From NCBI GenBank assembly GCA_963663185.1, contig OY760135.1:2170001-2234000 (forward strand): 64,000 nt of DNA, given 5' to 3'. Position numbers and translations under genes: made by a program. Below the pieces are notes generated by a model, which was not told where the DNA came from, made no database searches, and saw only the letters and a program-made list of their open reading frames with translations. This document shows, piece after piece, positions 42,564 through 51,364 of this stretch (its first letter is position 1; each line of letters begins with the position of its first letter). Source of the stretch: Bin125 sp963663185 (GTDB lineage Bacteria; Chloroflexota; Dehalococcoidia; Bin125).

Positions 42564-43451
42564 TCAGTCGCCAAAGCTCTGACCGAGTCCTGAGACGACC
42601 CGCGCGAGCGCTTGCGTGCCTTCGTCGCCGAGACCGGATGCCTGTAGTTGGTGGTACAGCTGGTTCACGAGCGAGGTGTTCGGCAGGGGTTGCTGGACAT
42701 CGGCGCCAGCCTCCAGCGCCAATCTGAGGTCTTTCTGCATCAATCGGATCATGAAGCCGGGCGCGAAATCGTGCTCGGCGATCTTCGGTCCGAGGTTGCT
42801 GAGCTGCCAACTCCCTGCGGCGCCGGCAGAGATCGCGGCTAGCATACGCTCAGGGTCCACGCCAGACTTGCCGCAGAGCGCGAGCGCCTCACAGACGCCC
42901 AACAGCGCTCCGGCGATGGCGACCTGATTGCACAGCTTGACGGTCTGCCCGGCGCCGCCAGGACCGCAGTGCGTGATGGTGGAGCCCATCGCTTCCAGTA
43001 CCGGTCGGCAACGTTCGAGCGTGGCGTCGTCGCCGCCGACCATGATCGAGAGCGTGCCCGCCTTGGCGCCGGAGTCGCCACCGGAAACCGGCGCGTCAAG
43101 CATCGCCACGCCGCGCGCCGCCAGCTGCTCCGCCAGATCGCGCGTGACAGCCGGCGATATGGTCGACATGTCGATCACCACTGAGCCGGACGCCAGCCCA
43201 TGAATCGCCGCGTCATCCCGATCGATCAGCACCGATTCCACGTCTGGCGAGTCGGTGACGATGGTGATCAGAATGTCTGATGCTTCTGCGACGGCGCGAG
43301 GAGAGTCGGCCGCCGCGGCGCCGAGCGCCGTACAGGCGTCGATGCCTGGCTGCGATCGATTCCAGACGGTCGGGTGATAGCCAGCCTTGATCAGGTTGCC
43401 GACCATCGGCACGCCCATAATCCCGAGCCCGATCAGACCGATCCGTTCCAT
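42564..43451 (-). CDS. beta-hydroxyacid dehydrogenase (3-hydroxyisobutyrate/tartronate semialdehyde type)
   Basis: A 295-aa protein with an N-terminal Rossmann motif IGLIGLGIMGVPM, the substrate loop DAPVSGGDSGAKAGTLSIM and the catalytic lysine in GGAGQTVKLCNQ. The family reversibly oxidises 3-hydroxy acids with NAD(P). The exact acid cannot be told from sequence. It is convergent with the cNMP-binding gene and divergent from a small gene pair. Confidence 0.92.
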   Translation of the reverse strand: MERIGLIGLGIMGVPMVGNLIKAGYHPTVWNRSQPGIDACTALGAAAADSPRAVAEASDILITIVTDSPDVESVLIDRDDAAIHGLASGSVVIDMSTISPAVTRDLAEQLAARGVAMLDAPVSGGDSGAKAGTLSIMVGGDDATLERCRPVLEAMGSTITHCGPGGAGQTVKLCNQVAIAGALLGVCEALALCGKSGVDPERMLAAISAGAAGSWQLSNLGPKIAEHDFAPGFMIRLMQKDLRLALEAGADVQQPLPNTSLVNQLYHQLQASGLGDEGTQALARVVSGLGQSFGD

Positions 43452-43500
43452 GGCGCAATCCTCCCGCTGTGTCTTGAGCCGTTGCGACTACGATAGGGCC

Positions 43501-43800
43501 ATGCCGCTATATCTCTCAGAGGCGAGTTGGGATCGGAGCGCACCACTCGCGGACACGCTGTCCGCACTGGAGCTATCGATTCAACGCAGTGGCGGTCAGC
43601 TGCTGCAAGCGCTACAGGTTGACGGGGGCCTGTCGCTGACGTTGGAGACGCCCGATGACCTGTCGCTGTACCGCATCAGTCGAGAGGCGTCCGAACTCGG
43701 GCTGGAACTGAGAACGCGGGTCGCATTGGCGCGCGCCGAGGCTGAGTCGCTCGACGCGGCGCATCGATTACGCAAGAACGAGGAGCAACCAGATGGCTGA
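43501..43800 (+). CDS. small hypothetical protein
   Basis: A 99-aa protein from ATG 43501 (MPLYLSEASWDRSAPLAD). No known family. It is helical, with an internal strand (LSLTLETPDDLSLYRIS), no signal or membrane segment and a charged C terminus. Its end overlaps the start of the next small gene by 8 bases, so both are probably made together. Confidence 0.65.
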   Translation: MPLYLSEASWDRSAPLADTLSALELSIQRSGGQLLQALQVDGGLSLTLETPDDLSLYRISREASELGLELRTRVALARAEAESLDAAHRLRKNEEQPDG

Positions 43801-43990
43801 CGACGCACGCTGCGAAGAGATGAGAGCCGAGCGATCGCGGCTCAACCTGTTAGCGGACGATCTGCCGGGCAAGCTCCCGCCGCAGCCGGGCGAGGGACCA
43901 TTGGGTCGCCCGAATCCGGAGCTTCGCCAGATTTACGATCGGATCAATGATCTGCGCAAAGAGCTGTTGGCGATGGGCTGCAAGCCTTAG
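43793..43990 (+). CDS. small hypothetical protein
   Basis: A 65-aa charged protein with a helical N terminus (CEEMRAERSRLNLLADDL), a proline-rich loop and a C-terminal helix (IYDRINDLRKELLAMG). Not recognised. It overlaps the upstream small gene (ATGGCTGA). The two cysteines at the ends might be redox- or metal-related, but nothing supports this further. Confidence 0.6.
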   Translation: MADDARCEEMRAERSRLNLLADDLPGKLPPQPGEGPLGRPNPELRQIYDRINDLRKELLAMGCKP

Positions 43991-44211
43991 ACGCGCGATG
44001 GCGCATCACGGCGGGTTTCGCAGCGCCCACAGCAGACGCCATCCGCTTCAGCTACCTCAGCTACCTACTGCAACTACCTGCTGCCATTGCGTGCGCGCTG
44101 GGACCGAGAGTCGCTCTGCATCGGGACGGTAAACGTTCTGCAAATGCGCGGTCGAGCAGTCATCCAGCTACCCATCCGCGGCGAACAGTGCTATGCTGAG
44201 TTCAGCAATGA
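43991..44211. other. leader of the riboswitch transcript
   Basis: There is no gene. A TATGCT at 44191-44196 could be a -10 box about 20 bases before the riboswitch; no good -35 box was identified. Confidence 0.4.
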
Positions 44212-44358
44212 AGAGGGCCGAATCCTCGCTGACTGCGGTCAACGAGGAGCGGGGGACCCACCACTTGGGGTGAATGCGGGATTCGAGCGATCGTTGACCG
44301 CACGGCGCACTCCTTCGCGCCGAACCCGTCAGCTAACCCCGTAGGCGACCGAGGGAGA
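44212..44358 (+). ncRNA. c-di-AMP riboswitch (ydaO/yuaA type)
   Basis: The conserved blocks occur in the correct order: GCCGAATCC, GAGCGGGGGACCCA, TTGGGGTGAAT, then CGAACCCGTCAGCTAACC and CGTAGGCG followed by GGGAGA. This is the signature of the cyclic di-AMP sensing RNA that usually turns off cell-wall, osmolyte or potassium-transport genes when c-di-AMP is high. No protein gene follows on this strand: a hairpin (44412-44432) and a terminator (44518-44554) come next. The controlled gene may be lost, or the RNA may end as a short transcript. Confidence 0.92.
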
Positions 44359-44411
44359 CATCGCGCCACTGTGTGCGCGAAATCCGTGCTTGACACGGCT
44401 CCGTCGGTTCT

Positions 44412-44432
44412 GCAGAGCGCCTGGCGCTCTGC
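44412..44432 (+). terminator. hairpin downstream of the riboswitch
   Basis: GCAGAGCGC and GCGCTCTGC form a perfect 9-bp stem with a 3-base loop, 54 bases after the riboswitch core. No T tract follows, so it may be part of an expression platform rather than a terminator. Confidence 0.5.
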
Positions 44433-44517
44433 TAATCGTATGAGTCCCGCCGGGAGCGACCGCCTGGCGACACTCTGAGGGGCACGGGTTTCTCGCTCTC
44501 CCGTCCCCGCCTCCTGG

Positions 44518-44554
44518 CCGACCCCCGGACATCGCGTCCGGGGGTTCGGTTTAT
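44518..44554 (+). terminator. strong hairpin terminator
   Basis: ACCCCCGGAC and GTCCGGGGGT form a 10-bp stem with loop ATCGC, followed by TCGGTTTAT. It closes the riboswitch transcript before the convergent enoyl-CoA hydratase gene. The T run is short but the stem is very stable. Confidence 0.7.
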
Positions 44555-44576
44555 CTGGCCGATCGGTGCTCTGACG

Positions 44577-45392
44577 CTAGCGGCCCACGAAGTTCGGCGG
44601 ACGCTTCTCAAGGAACGCGCGTGCCGCCTCCTTGTTGTCCTCGCCCTGGAACGACAGCATGACGTGTGAGCCCTCCTGGTAGAGCGACTCTTGCAGGCTG
44701 GACGTCGCCGCATAGTTGATTGTCCACTTCATCATCGACAACACCGCGGTCGGGCCCTGCGCAAGCTCGCGACAGAAGTTGAGCCCCTGTGGAATCAAGT
44801 CCTCGTGCGGCACGACCTGGCTGACGATGCCGACGGCCTCCGCCTCATCGGCAGACAGATGCTGGTTGAGCATCAACAGCTCGCGCGTCCGCGTCGTGCC
44901 GACCATGTGCTGCAAGAACCAGGCCACGCCGTAGTCACCGGACACGCCGATGTTGCGGAAGGCGGTCACGAACCGCGCACGCTCGGAGGCGATGCGAAAG
45001 TCGGTCGCCAGCGCGAGTCCGAGTCCGCCGCCAGCGGCAGGACCATTGACGAGCGACACCGTCGGCGTGCCCATCTCGTGCAGCATGCCAGAAGTCTGAA
45101 TCTGGCTGCGATGACTGCGACGGTTGACGACGCCGGGGCCAGGCGGCGGCGCATTGGAGCCTCGGTTCATGTTGTTGATGTCGGCGCCGGCCGAGAATCC
45201 GCGACCCGCGCCGGTCAGCGCGACGCAGCGGATCGCCGGATCGTCCTCGCAGTCGACGAGCGCCTCAGCGAGCCTCGCGAGCAGGTCGTCGCCGAACGCA
45301 TTCATTCGCTCTGGACGGTTCAGTGTGATCAGCGCGACGCCATCATCGCGTTTGTCCAGGATGACGGTGGCATCGGTGTTGGTTTCGGACAC
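44577..45392 (-). CDS. enoyl-CoA hydratase/isomerase family protein
   Basis: A 271-aa crotonase-fold protein with VALITLNRPERMNAFGDDL, the oxyanion segments CVALTGAGRGFSAGADI and VNGPAAGGGLGLALATDF, and AFRNIGVSGDYGVAWFL. The position of the first catalytic Glu is not obvious; an isomerase-like role is possible. It is convergent with the riboswitch transcript and separated from it by a terminator. It has no close operon partner. Confidence 0.9.
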   Translation of the reverse strand: MSETNTDATVILDKRDDGVALITLNRPERMNAFGDDLLARLAEALVDCEDDPAIRCVALTGAGRGFSAGADINNMNRGSNAPPPGPGVVNRRSHRSQIQTSGMLHEMGTPTVSLVNGPAAGGGLGLALATDFRIASERARFVTAFRNIGVSGDYGVAWFLQHMVGTTRTRELLMLNQHLSADEAEAVGIVSQVVPHEDLIPQGLNFCRELAQGPTAVLSMMKWTINYAATSSLQESLYQEGSHVMLSFQGEDNKEAARAFLEKRPPNFVGR

Positions 45393-45527
45393 GGCTAACC
45401 CTTTCGCTGTAGACCATGTGGCGGTGTCTGCATACTAATGGGCGAGGCGCTGAACGCCGCCTTCCTCAAGGCAGGCCTCATGGCACCGCAGGGCAGGTCT
45501 CAGGGCAGGCGTCACGCAAGGGATGCG

Positions 45528-45612
45528 TCATGCAAGGACGGCCATGCAAGGACGGCCATGCAAGGACGGCGGAGAAGGACGGCGGAGAGTGACAGCGGAG
45601 GATGACGGCGGA
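45528..45612 (+). repeat. short direct repeats before the SRAP gene
   Basis: Three copies of CATGCAAGGACGGC are followed by degenerate GACGGCGGAGA units. They fill the space between the divergent hydratase and SRAP genes. They are likely slippage repeats and may disturb or shape the promoter region. Confidence 0.7.
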
Positions 45613-45633
45613 AACAGTCGGTAGACTCAACCC

Positions 45634-46332
45634 ATGTGCGGACGATTTACACTGATGGCAGACGCGCTGGAACTAGTCGAAGCCGTCCAGCGGTTGCAGG
45701 CGCGATTGGACGCGGCGCCGAGCTTTCGTCCGCGCTTCAACGTCGCGCCCACGCAGCTGCATCCGATTCTGATCGCCGACGGTGAATCGATCGCCGTCCA
45801 GCCGGCGAGGTGGGGTCTGGTGAACAGCTGGGCAAGGGATTCGAAGCGCGCCTCGAAGCAGATCAACGCTCGCTCAGAGGGCGTCTACGAATCCCGCGCT
45901 TACGCGCGTCCGTTCAAGCGTCAGCGCTGTCTCGTACCCGCCGACGGCTGGTACGAATGGAGCGGACCACGCAGCCAACGACAGCCGCACTGGATCCACC
46001 GCGCGGACCGCTCCTCGTTCGCCTTCGCGGGACTGTACGAAATCTGGCGTCCGCAGCCGGAGCGTCCTGCCGTCACCTTCACTATCTTGACCAAGCCAGC
46101 GGATCGGGCGCTTGCATCGATCCACTCGCGAATGCCAGTGCTCATGCCAACGGATCGGCAGGAATCCTGGCTGGATCCTGGCTTGACGGACACGAATCGA
46201 TTGCGGGAACTGATTGACGCGCCCGAAGACGACTCGCTGATCAGCATGCCGGTGTCTTCGCGCGTGAATTCAGTCAAACATGACGATGCGACGCTGTTGC
46301 AACCAGAATCGCAGATCTGTCTCGCGCTGTGA
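45634..46332 (+). CDS. yedK: SRAP family abasic-site protein (YedK/HMCES)
   Basis: A 232-aa protein starting MCGRFTLM, whose Cys2 becomes the N-terminal nucleophile that forms a thiazolidine link with abasic sites in single-stranded DNA. Other family signatures are FNVAPTQ, RWGLVNSWA, INARSEG, PADGWYEW and SIHSRMPVLM (active-site His). It protects abasic sites at stalled forks and is often SOS-linked. Repeats rather than a clear LexA box lie upstream. Confidence 0.95.
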   Translation: MCGRFTLMADALELVEAVQRLQARLDAAPSFRPRFNVAPTQLHPILIADGESIAVQPARWGLVNSWARDSKRASKQINARSEGVYESRAYARPFKRQRCLVPADGWYEWSGPRSQRQPHWIHRADRSSFAFAGLYEIWRPQPERPAVTFTILTKPADRALASIHSRMPVLMPTDRQESWLDPGLTDTNRLRELIDAPEDDSLISMPVSSRVNSVKHDDATLLQPESQICLAL

Positions 46333-46395
46333 GACGTTGCCAGACCTCGTGAGACCAGTTGCCGCGCCACCAAGATCAAGACAGGGGCAGGATCG

Positions 46396-46923
46396 ATGTT
46401 TACTGAGATTGACGGGTTCTTGCGCTACTTTCGCTCGGTCAATCGGCGCGCAGTCCGCGATGTCACCGCGCTACCGCCGCCGGCTGACGGTTGGACGCCT
46501 GATGCCGGTGAAGGTGAGCACGCCTGGTCCATCAACCAGCTGATCGGCCACATGTGCGGGTCAAGACTCTACTTCGCCAGCGCCTATCGACAGGAAGGCT
46601 GGATCTCGCCGCCGCCGCCCGACGTGTCGCGGGCGGAGTTGTGGGCGCCCGCTCTGGATGACAGCTACGAGAGATTTTCGAGGCTGGTATCTGAGGTTGG
46701 TCCTGACGGGCTGACTCGCCAGGTTGACATGATCGATACGCCCGGCGCTGCGTTGAGCGGCTGGCGCGTGTTGCTGATGATGATGGAGCACGACATTCAT
46801 CATCGCTCACAGATCGACACCTACGCCGGCCTGAATGGCTGGGACCCGCCCGACATCTACTACCGTTCGGCGGAGACGATTGCGACGCGGCAAGCCGATC
46901 AGATCGCGAAGTATCGCTCGTGA
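46396..46923 (+). CDS. DinB family protein
   Basis: A 175-aa four-helix-bundle protein. The DinB/YfiT metal site is suggested by LIGHMCGSRLYF (His) and MMEHDIHHRSQIDTYAGLNG (two His). Such proteins often act as thiol-dependent transferases (bacillithiol or mycothiol S-transferases). The stop overlaps the GTG of the following PLP enzyme (GTGA), so the two are translationally coupled. Confidence 0.88.
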   Translation: MFTEIDGFLRYFRSVNRRAVRDVTALPPPADGWTPDAGEGEHAWSINQLIGHMCGSRLYFASAYRQEGWISPPPPDVSRAELWAPALDDSYERFSRLVSEVGPDGLTRQVDMIDTPGAALSGWRVLLMMMEHDIHHRSQIDTYAGLNGWDPPDIYYRSAETIATRQADQIAKYRS

Positions 46924-47918
46924 GCGGGCTCGTCAGCAGGCATGTGAGCGAGGAGCTGAGTCCGCCAAGCCTGGACGATGTGCGTCGCGCACACGAGGTG
47001 ATTGCGCGCGAGCTGTCGTTGCCGACGCCGCTTGTCCACAGCCCTGGCCTGTCCGAGCGCTGGGACGCGCATGTCTCGCTGAAACTGGAGTGCGTCACGC
47101 CGACATCCGCGTTCAAGGTGCGCGGCGGCGTCTACCTGGCTTCCGTGCTGAGTGACGCGGAACAAGCCGGCGGCCTCGTGACCGCGTCGACAGGCAATCA
47201 CGGTCAATCGATCGCGTTCGCTGCCGCGTCGTTGGGGATTGAGGCCACGATATTCATGCCGACCGACGCGAATCCGGACAAGATCGCGGCCATCGAGCGA
47301 CTCGGCGGCCGGGTGGAACTGGTCGGCGCTCGATTCGATCAGTCGCGCCGCATGGCTGAGGACATGGCGGCCGAGCGTGGCGCCTGTTACGTCGAACCTG
47401 TCGAGGATCCGCGCCTGATCACCGGTGTCGCGACTGCGGCGTTAGAGGTGCTCGAATCGCAGCAGCCTGAAACCGACCTGGTGCTCCTGCCGCTTGGCGG
47501 CGGCACCGGATCGAGCGGCTGGGTGACCGTGCGGGACGGGATCGGGCACTCGGCGCAGATCTGGGCGGCGCAGTCAGCGCAGTCGCCCGCAGCTCACGAC
47601 GCCTGGCGCTCCGGACAGATGGAGGCGCGGCCGAACGAAAGCCTGGCCGAAGGCTTGGCGACCGGCGCCCCCTTTCCGTACGCCATCGACATCCTGCGGG
47701 CCGGTTTGAGCGACTTTGTACTCGTCTCGGACGAGCAGATTCTGAGCGGCTTGCGGCTGCTCTGGGACATCCAACACGTGATGGCGGAGCCGTCTGGCGC
47801 CGTGGCGATCGCAGCCGCTGAGCAGGAACGTGAGCGAATCGCGGGCAAGCGGGTCGTGATCGTGATCACGGGAGCCAACGTCACTCGCGCGCAACTGCTC
47901 AATTGGCTGCGGAACTAA
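46920..47918 (+). CDS. threonine dehydratase-like PLP enzyme
   Basis: A 332-aa fold-type II PLP protein. The Schiff-base lysine is in SAFKVRGGVYL, the substrate loop is TASTGNHGQSIA and the phosphate loop is LLPLGGGTGSSG. It lacks the C-terminal ACT regulatory domain of biosynthetic IlvA, so it resembles catabolic threonine/serine dehydratase or serine racemase. The GTG start overlaps the DinB gene. The exact substrate cannot be decided from sequence. Confidence 0.88.
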   Translation: MSGLVSRHVSEELSPPSLDDVRRAHEVIARELSLPTPLVHSPGLSERWDAHVSLKLECVTPTSAFKVRGGVYLASVLSDAEQAGGLVTASTGNHGQSIAFAAASLGIEATIFMPTDANPDKIAAIERLGGRVELVGARFDQSRRMAEDMAAERGACYVEPVEDPRLITGVATAALEVLESQQPETDLVLLPLGGGTGSSGWVTVRDGIGHSAQIWAAQSAQSPAAHDAWRSGQMEARPNESLAEGLATGAPFPYAIDILRAGLSDFVLVSDEQILSGLRLLWDIQHVMAEPSGAVAIAAAEQERERIAGKRVVIVITGANVTRAQLLNWLRN

Positions 47919-48124
47919 CAGAGGCTGTCGCACAGAGGTAGTGATCGCCTGGATATCCTGGCCAGCCGTCTTCGCGAGTAGTGCGACAGGCGTTGACCTG
48001 TCGATGGCGGCCATCGCTCGTGACCGGGCTGCGGCCGGGCGACGCGAGCGGGGGATATTTGCTAGTATGTACGGCATTCAGGAGGATTGACCGGCGCGCC
48101 TACGGCGCTTGCGGGGAGGCTCTG

Positions 48125-51100
48125 ATGACGGCAGCACGACGAAGGTTGGCGATCATGCGGACGGCATTGGCGTTGAATAACGGCCGGAGGCTCGCGATTG
48201 GGATTGGGCTGGCGTTGCTCGGAGTGACGCTTCTGGTCGGGTGGAGCGCGGTCTCGGCGCAGCTTCCGGTTCAGATTCCACCGCTGTACCAGGCGTCCAT
48301 CACCGACAATCACAACCTGCTCCTTCCTGACCCCACGACGCCCTGCCTGCACTCGGTCACCTCCGACGCCGAATGCGACCTGTCGGTTCGGTTATGGAAC
48401 AAACACTCCTCCAAGGAAAAGACGTTTACCCTGAACGAAGTCGGCGTCAACGGCGCCTTTGACGGCAGCACCATCACACCGTACCAGAGCGAGTACCCTA
48501 CTTACACGCTCGGCGACTGTCCGTGCGCTTATACGTTGCCGGCGAAAGGATTCGCGTCGTTCCATCTCAGAATCAAGGTAGGCCAGCTGACGGATGGATA
48601 TCGGACGAGCAACATTCGCATCTATCTCGGTGCGCAAACGACGAACCTCAGGATGAAGGAGTACCGACTGAAGCTTGTCGACGTGACGCCGCCGCCGGTG
48701 CTGACCGTGATTACGGTAGGAGAAGTGACGGCTCGCAAGATCGTGTTGACCTGGACGGCGGACGATCGGGCGACCTCGTACATCTTGTTCTGGTGGCCGA
48801 AGGATGATATCGACAAAGCAACCATCGGCGCGACGAACCAGAAGGCGTACACGATCACCAGACTGGAACGTACTACGCTCTATGTGATCCGGGTGCAACC
48901 AGTGGCGCACGGTATCGAGTTTACCAGCGCGGACGTCGAGGTGACGACCACAGGAGAACGGCCGCAATGCCCTCAACCCACGGACAGCGACGGCGTGATC
49001 GACTATGATCAGGACGATGACGGCCTGATTGAGATCTGTAGTCTGACTCAACTTAACGCGATCCGTCATGACCTTGACGGCGACGGCGTAGTGGACGGCG
49101 ACATTCCCCATGGAGACTTCACGCAAGCCGAGCGTACCGCGAACTACACGGCGGCATTTCCTACTGCGAAGGCTCAGATGGGATGCAACGAAACTGCGGC
49201 AACTGTAGCGGAACGGGTATGTCACGGGTTCGAGCTGATGAGCGACCTTGACTTCGACGAGAACGAGAATGGCCTTCGCGACGACACATACAACACCGGC
49301 GCGGGCTGGCGTCCGATCATGGCGAGAACATATTCTCAACATGGATACTATCTCGAGTATGGCTATATCAACTCTGTCAACCAGCACTGGTTCTACGGCA
49401 TGTTTGATTCCGTATTCGAGGGCAATGGACACACGATCGCCAACCTCTACACCAACTACAACAACGAGTTTGTCGGACTATTCGGCTACGTCACCAGCGG
49501 CGGACACATTCAGAATCTGGGTTTGCTCTCGCCGACGGTTCGCGGCCGAGGTAATGTCGGCTCATTGGTGGGATTTCTGAATCAAGGCACGATCAGCGCC
49601 AGCTATGCCAGAGATGCGGATGTGTTTGCGTGGGACCACAATGGAGGTGGCCTGGTCGGTCAGATCTGGGGCGGTACCGTGATCGAGAGCTATGCAACCG
49701 GACGCGTGTATGCCTGGAGATATGCTGGCGGGCTCGCCGGGCAGATCAAATTATATGTGGTCGCAGAGGGCCAAATCGGGCAGCGCAAAGCGTATCTGCT
49801 CAGGAAGGTCCCAATCGGAGAGATCCGGTTGAGCTTCGCGTCGGTCGACGTGACCGGCGAGAGAAGTCGTCTTGGTGGTCTACTGGGCTGGCGCAGAGAC
49901 GGCACCATTGCTGGATCGTATGCCACGGGCAGTGTTAAGGCGCTTGGCACGATTACAGGCAGGACTTCGATTACGCCTATTCACTGGAGTACAGCGAGTG
50001 TCGGCGGGTTCATTGGCCATCATAATCATACCAGACTATATGACGGCGAGATCAGGGCGAACTACACCACCAGCCAGGTGATCGGCCGGCCGGCGGGCGA
50101 CAGAGGACCGGGGGATCCAACCGGAGGATATGCAGGCAGTTGCGGCCCTGCTAGCACCTATACCGAGTATCCAGCGATGCCGCATGCCTACTGGGACACG
50201 GATATCGTCGGGCCGTTTACCAGTGACTGCGCCAGAAACGCGTCCAACCCGATGAAGGAGAGTCTGCTCAGGGGATACACCAGCGCTGAGCTGAAGGCGC
50301 CGACCAACGACAACGCATACGATGTCGGCAGTATCTACGAATATTGGAAAGTGAAAGCGACGGCCGATGGCCCGATGATCGATCCCTGGGACTTCGGTAC
50401 CTCGGATGACTACCCGATCCTGGACTACTGTTCGGATAAGCCCGGCATCGACACTGCTGATGGCGGGACGCATTGTCCGCTGCGCGATTACTATGCGCAG
50501 CCGCAGGTATCGATTGCCGGCTCCGATGACGTTTCGGAGGGCGAGACCGCAGTCTTTACTGTCAACGTTGACCAAGCGCTCACAACGGATCTCGATGTGT
50601 ACGTGGTCCTCAGCGAGGACGGCGATGTGAGCGGGTCGGCTGATGAGTTGGGACTGAGGTTGGCCACGGTACCGGCGGGTCAAACGAGTGCGACGCTCAG
50701 CGTCAGCACGCAAGCGGATTCGACCAGCGAGCCGCCAGGGGTCATCAGCGCGAAGTTGAAGCCGACGTCTGGATTCATCAGCGCCCGTACGACAGACGGT
50801 CGTCTCGATCTGGCGTCGGTCGCTGTGCTCAGCGACGATGGGCCGCCGCCGCTGAGCGTGAGCCTGTCTGTTGTTGAGACTCTGTTGCGTGAGTCGCACC
50901 ACTGGGGAGGCTGGACGTACCTGGACATTACGTTGAGTCGAACGCTCAAGGCGACCGAGAAGGTGGTCATACCGATTACGTTGTCAGGCGGTCAGCAACA
51001 CGTACAGTGGGAGCTGTGGAAGGAAGACTTTGGGGTCGGGGCAGTGCGTACCGAAGATACGCACCACACGACTGTGGAGTTCGGCCCCGGCGGGCGAGTT

Positions 51101-51307
51101 GCGACATTCAGATTCGCCGGCCTTGAAGACGCGAACCGGTTGGATGACGTGATCACCATCGCCTTTGGAACGGGTGATCGAGCCCCGATGTCGATTGGCA
51201 AGTCGGCGGTTGCACTAAGTACAGGTGGCAGCCCCGTTGCAATCACGCTCAAAGAGCACGGGGGGAGGCACACCAATAAGCGCGATACTCGGCCTCGGCC
51301 ACGGTGA
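48125..51307 (+). CDS. secreted GLUG/FN3/Calx-beta surface protein
   Basis: A 1060-aa protein. ATG 48125 (MTAARRRLAIMRTAL) is chosen because GGGGAGG lies just upstream and a signal peptide follows (GRRLAIGIGLALLGVTLLVG). An FN3 domain lies at about residues 190-280. A DYDQDDDGLIEICSLTQLNA segment follows, as seen before GLUG repeats, then repeats such as GLFGYVTSGGHIQNLGLLSP and GGLVGQIWGGTVIESYATG (about 290-640). A Calx-beta-like region is near 790-890. Likely an exported, perhaps protease-stable, surface protein; ligand unknown. Confidence 0.82.
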   Translation: MTAARRRLAIMRTALALNNGRRLAIGIGLALLGVTLLVGWSAVSAQLPVQIPPLYQASITDNHNLLLPDPTTPCLHSVTSDAECDLSVRLWNKHSSKEKTFTLNEVGVNGAFDGSTITPYQSEYPTYTLGDCPCAYTLPAKGFASFHLRIKVGQLTDGYRTSNIRIYLGAQTTNLRMKEYRLKLVDVTPPPVLTVITVGEVTARKIVLTWTADDRATSYILFWWPKDDIDKATIGATNQKAYTITRLERTTLYVIRVQPVAHGIEFTSADVEVTTTGERPQCPQPTDSDGVIDYDQDDDGLIEICSLTQLNAIRHDLDGDGVVDGDIPHGDFTQAERTANYTAAFPTAKAQMGCNETAATVAERVCHGFELMSDLDFDENENGLRDDTYNTGAGWRPIMARTYSQHGYYLEYGYINSVNQHWFYGMFDSVFEGNGHTIANLYTNYNNEFVGLFGYVTSGGHIQNLGLLSPTVRGRGNVGSLVGFLNQGTISASYARDADVFAWDHNGGGLVGQIWGGTVIESYATGRVYAWRYAGGLAGQIKLYVVAEGQIGQRKAYLLRKVPIGEIRLSFASVDVTGERSRLGGLLGWRRDGTIAGSYATGSVKALGTITGRTSITPIHWSTASVGGFIGHHNHTRLYDGEIRANYTTSQVIGRPAGDRGPGDPTGGYAGSCGPASTYTEYPAMPHAYWDTDIVGPFTSDCARNASNPMKESLLRGYTSAELKAPTNDNAYDVGSIYEYWKVKATADGPMIDPWDFGTSDDYPILDYCSDKPGIDTADGGTHCPLRDYYAQPQVSIAGSDDVSEGETAVFTVNVDQALTTDLDVYVVLSEDGDVSGSADELGLRLATVPAGQTSATLSVSTQADSTSEPPGVISAKLKPTSGFISARTTDGRLDLASVAVLSDDGPPPLSVSLSVVETLLRESHHWGGWTYLDITLSRTLKATEKVVIPITLSGGQQHVQWELWKEDFGVGAVRTEDTHHTTVEFGPGGRVATFRFAGLEDANRLDDVITIAFGTGDRAPMSIGKSAVALSTGGSPVAITLKEHGGRHTNKRDTRPRPR

Positions 51308-51364
51308 GCTGGCTGTCCAGCGCCGAGGCCCAAATCCGTCGCTACCATTCGAGGATGGGATGCT

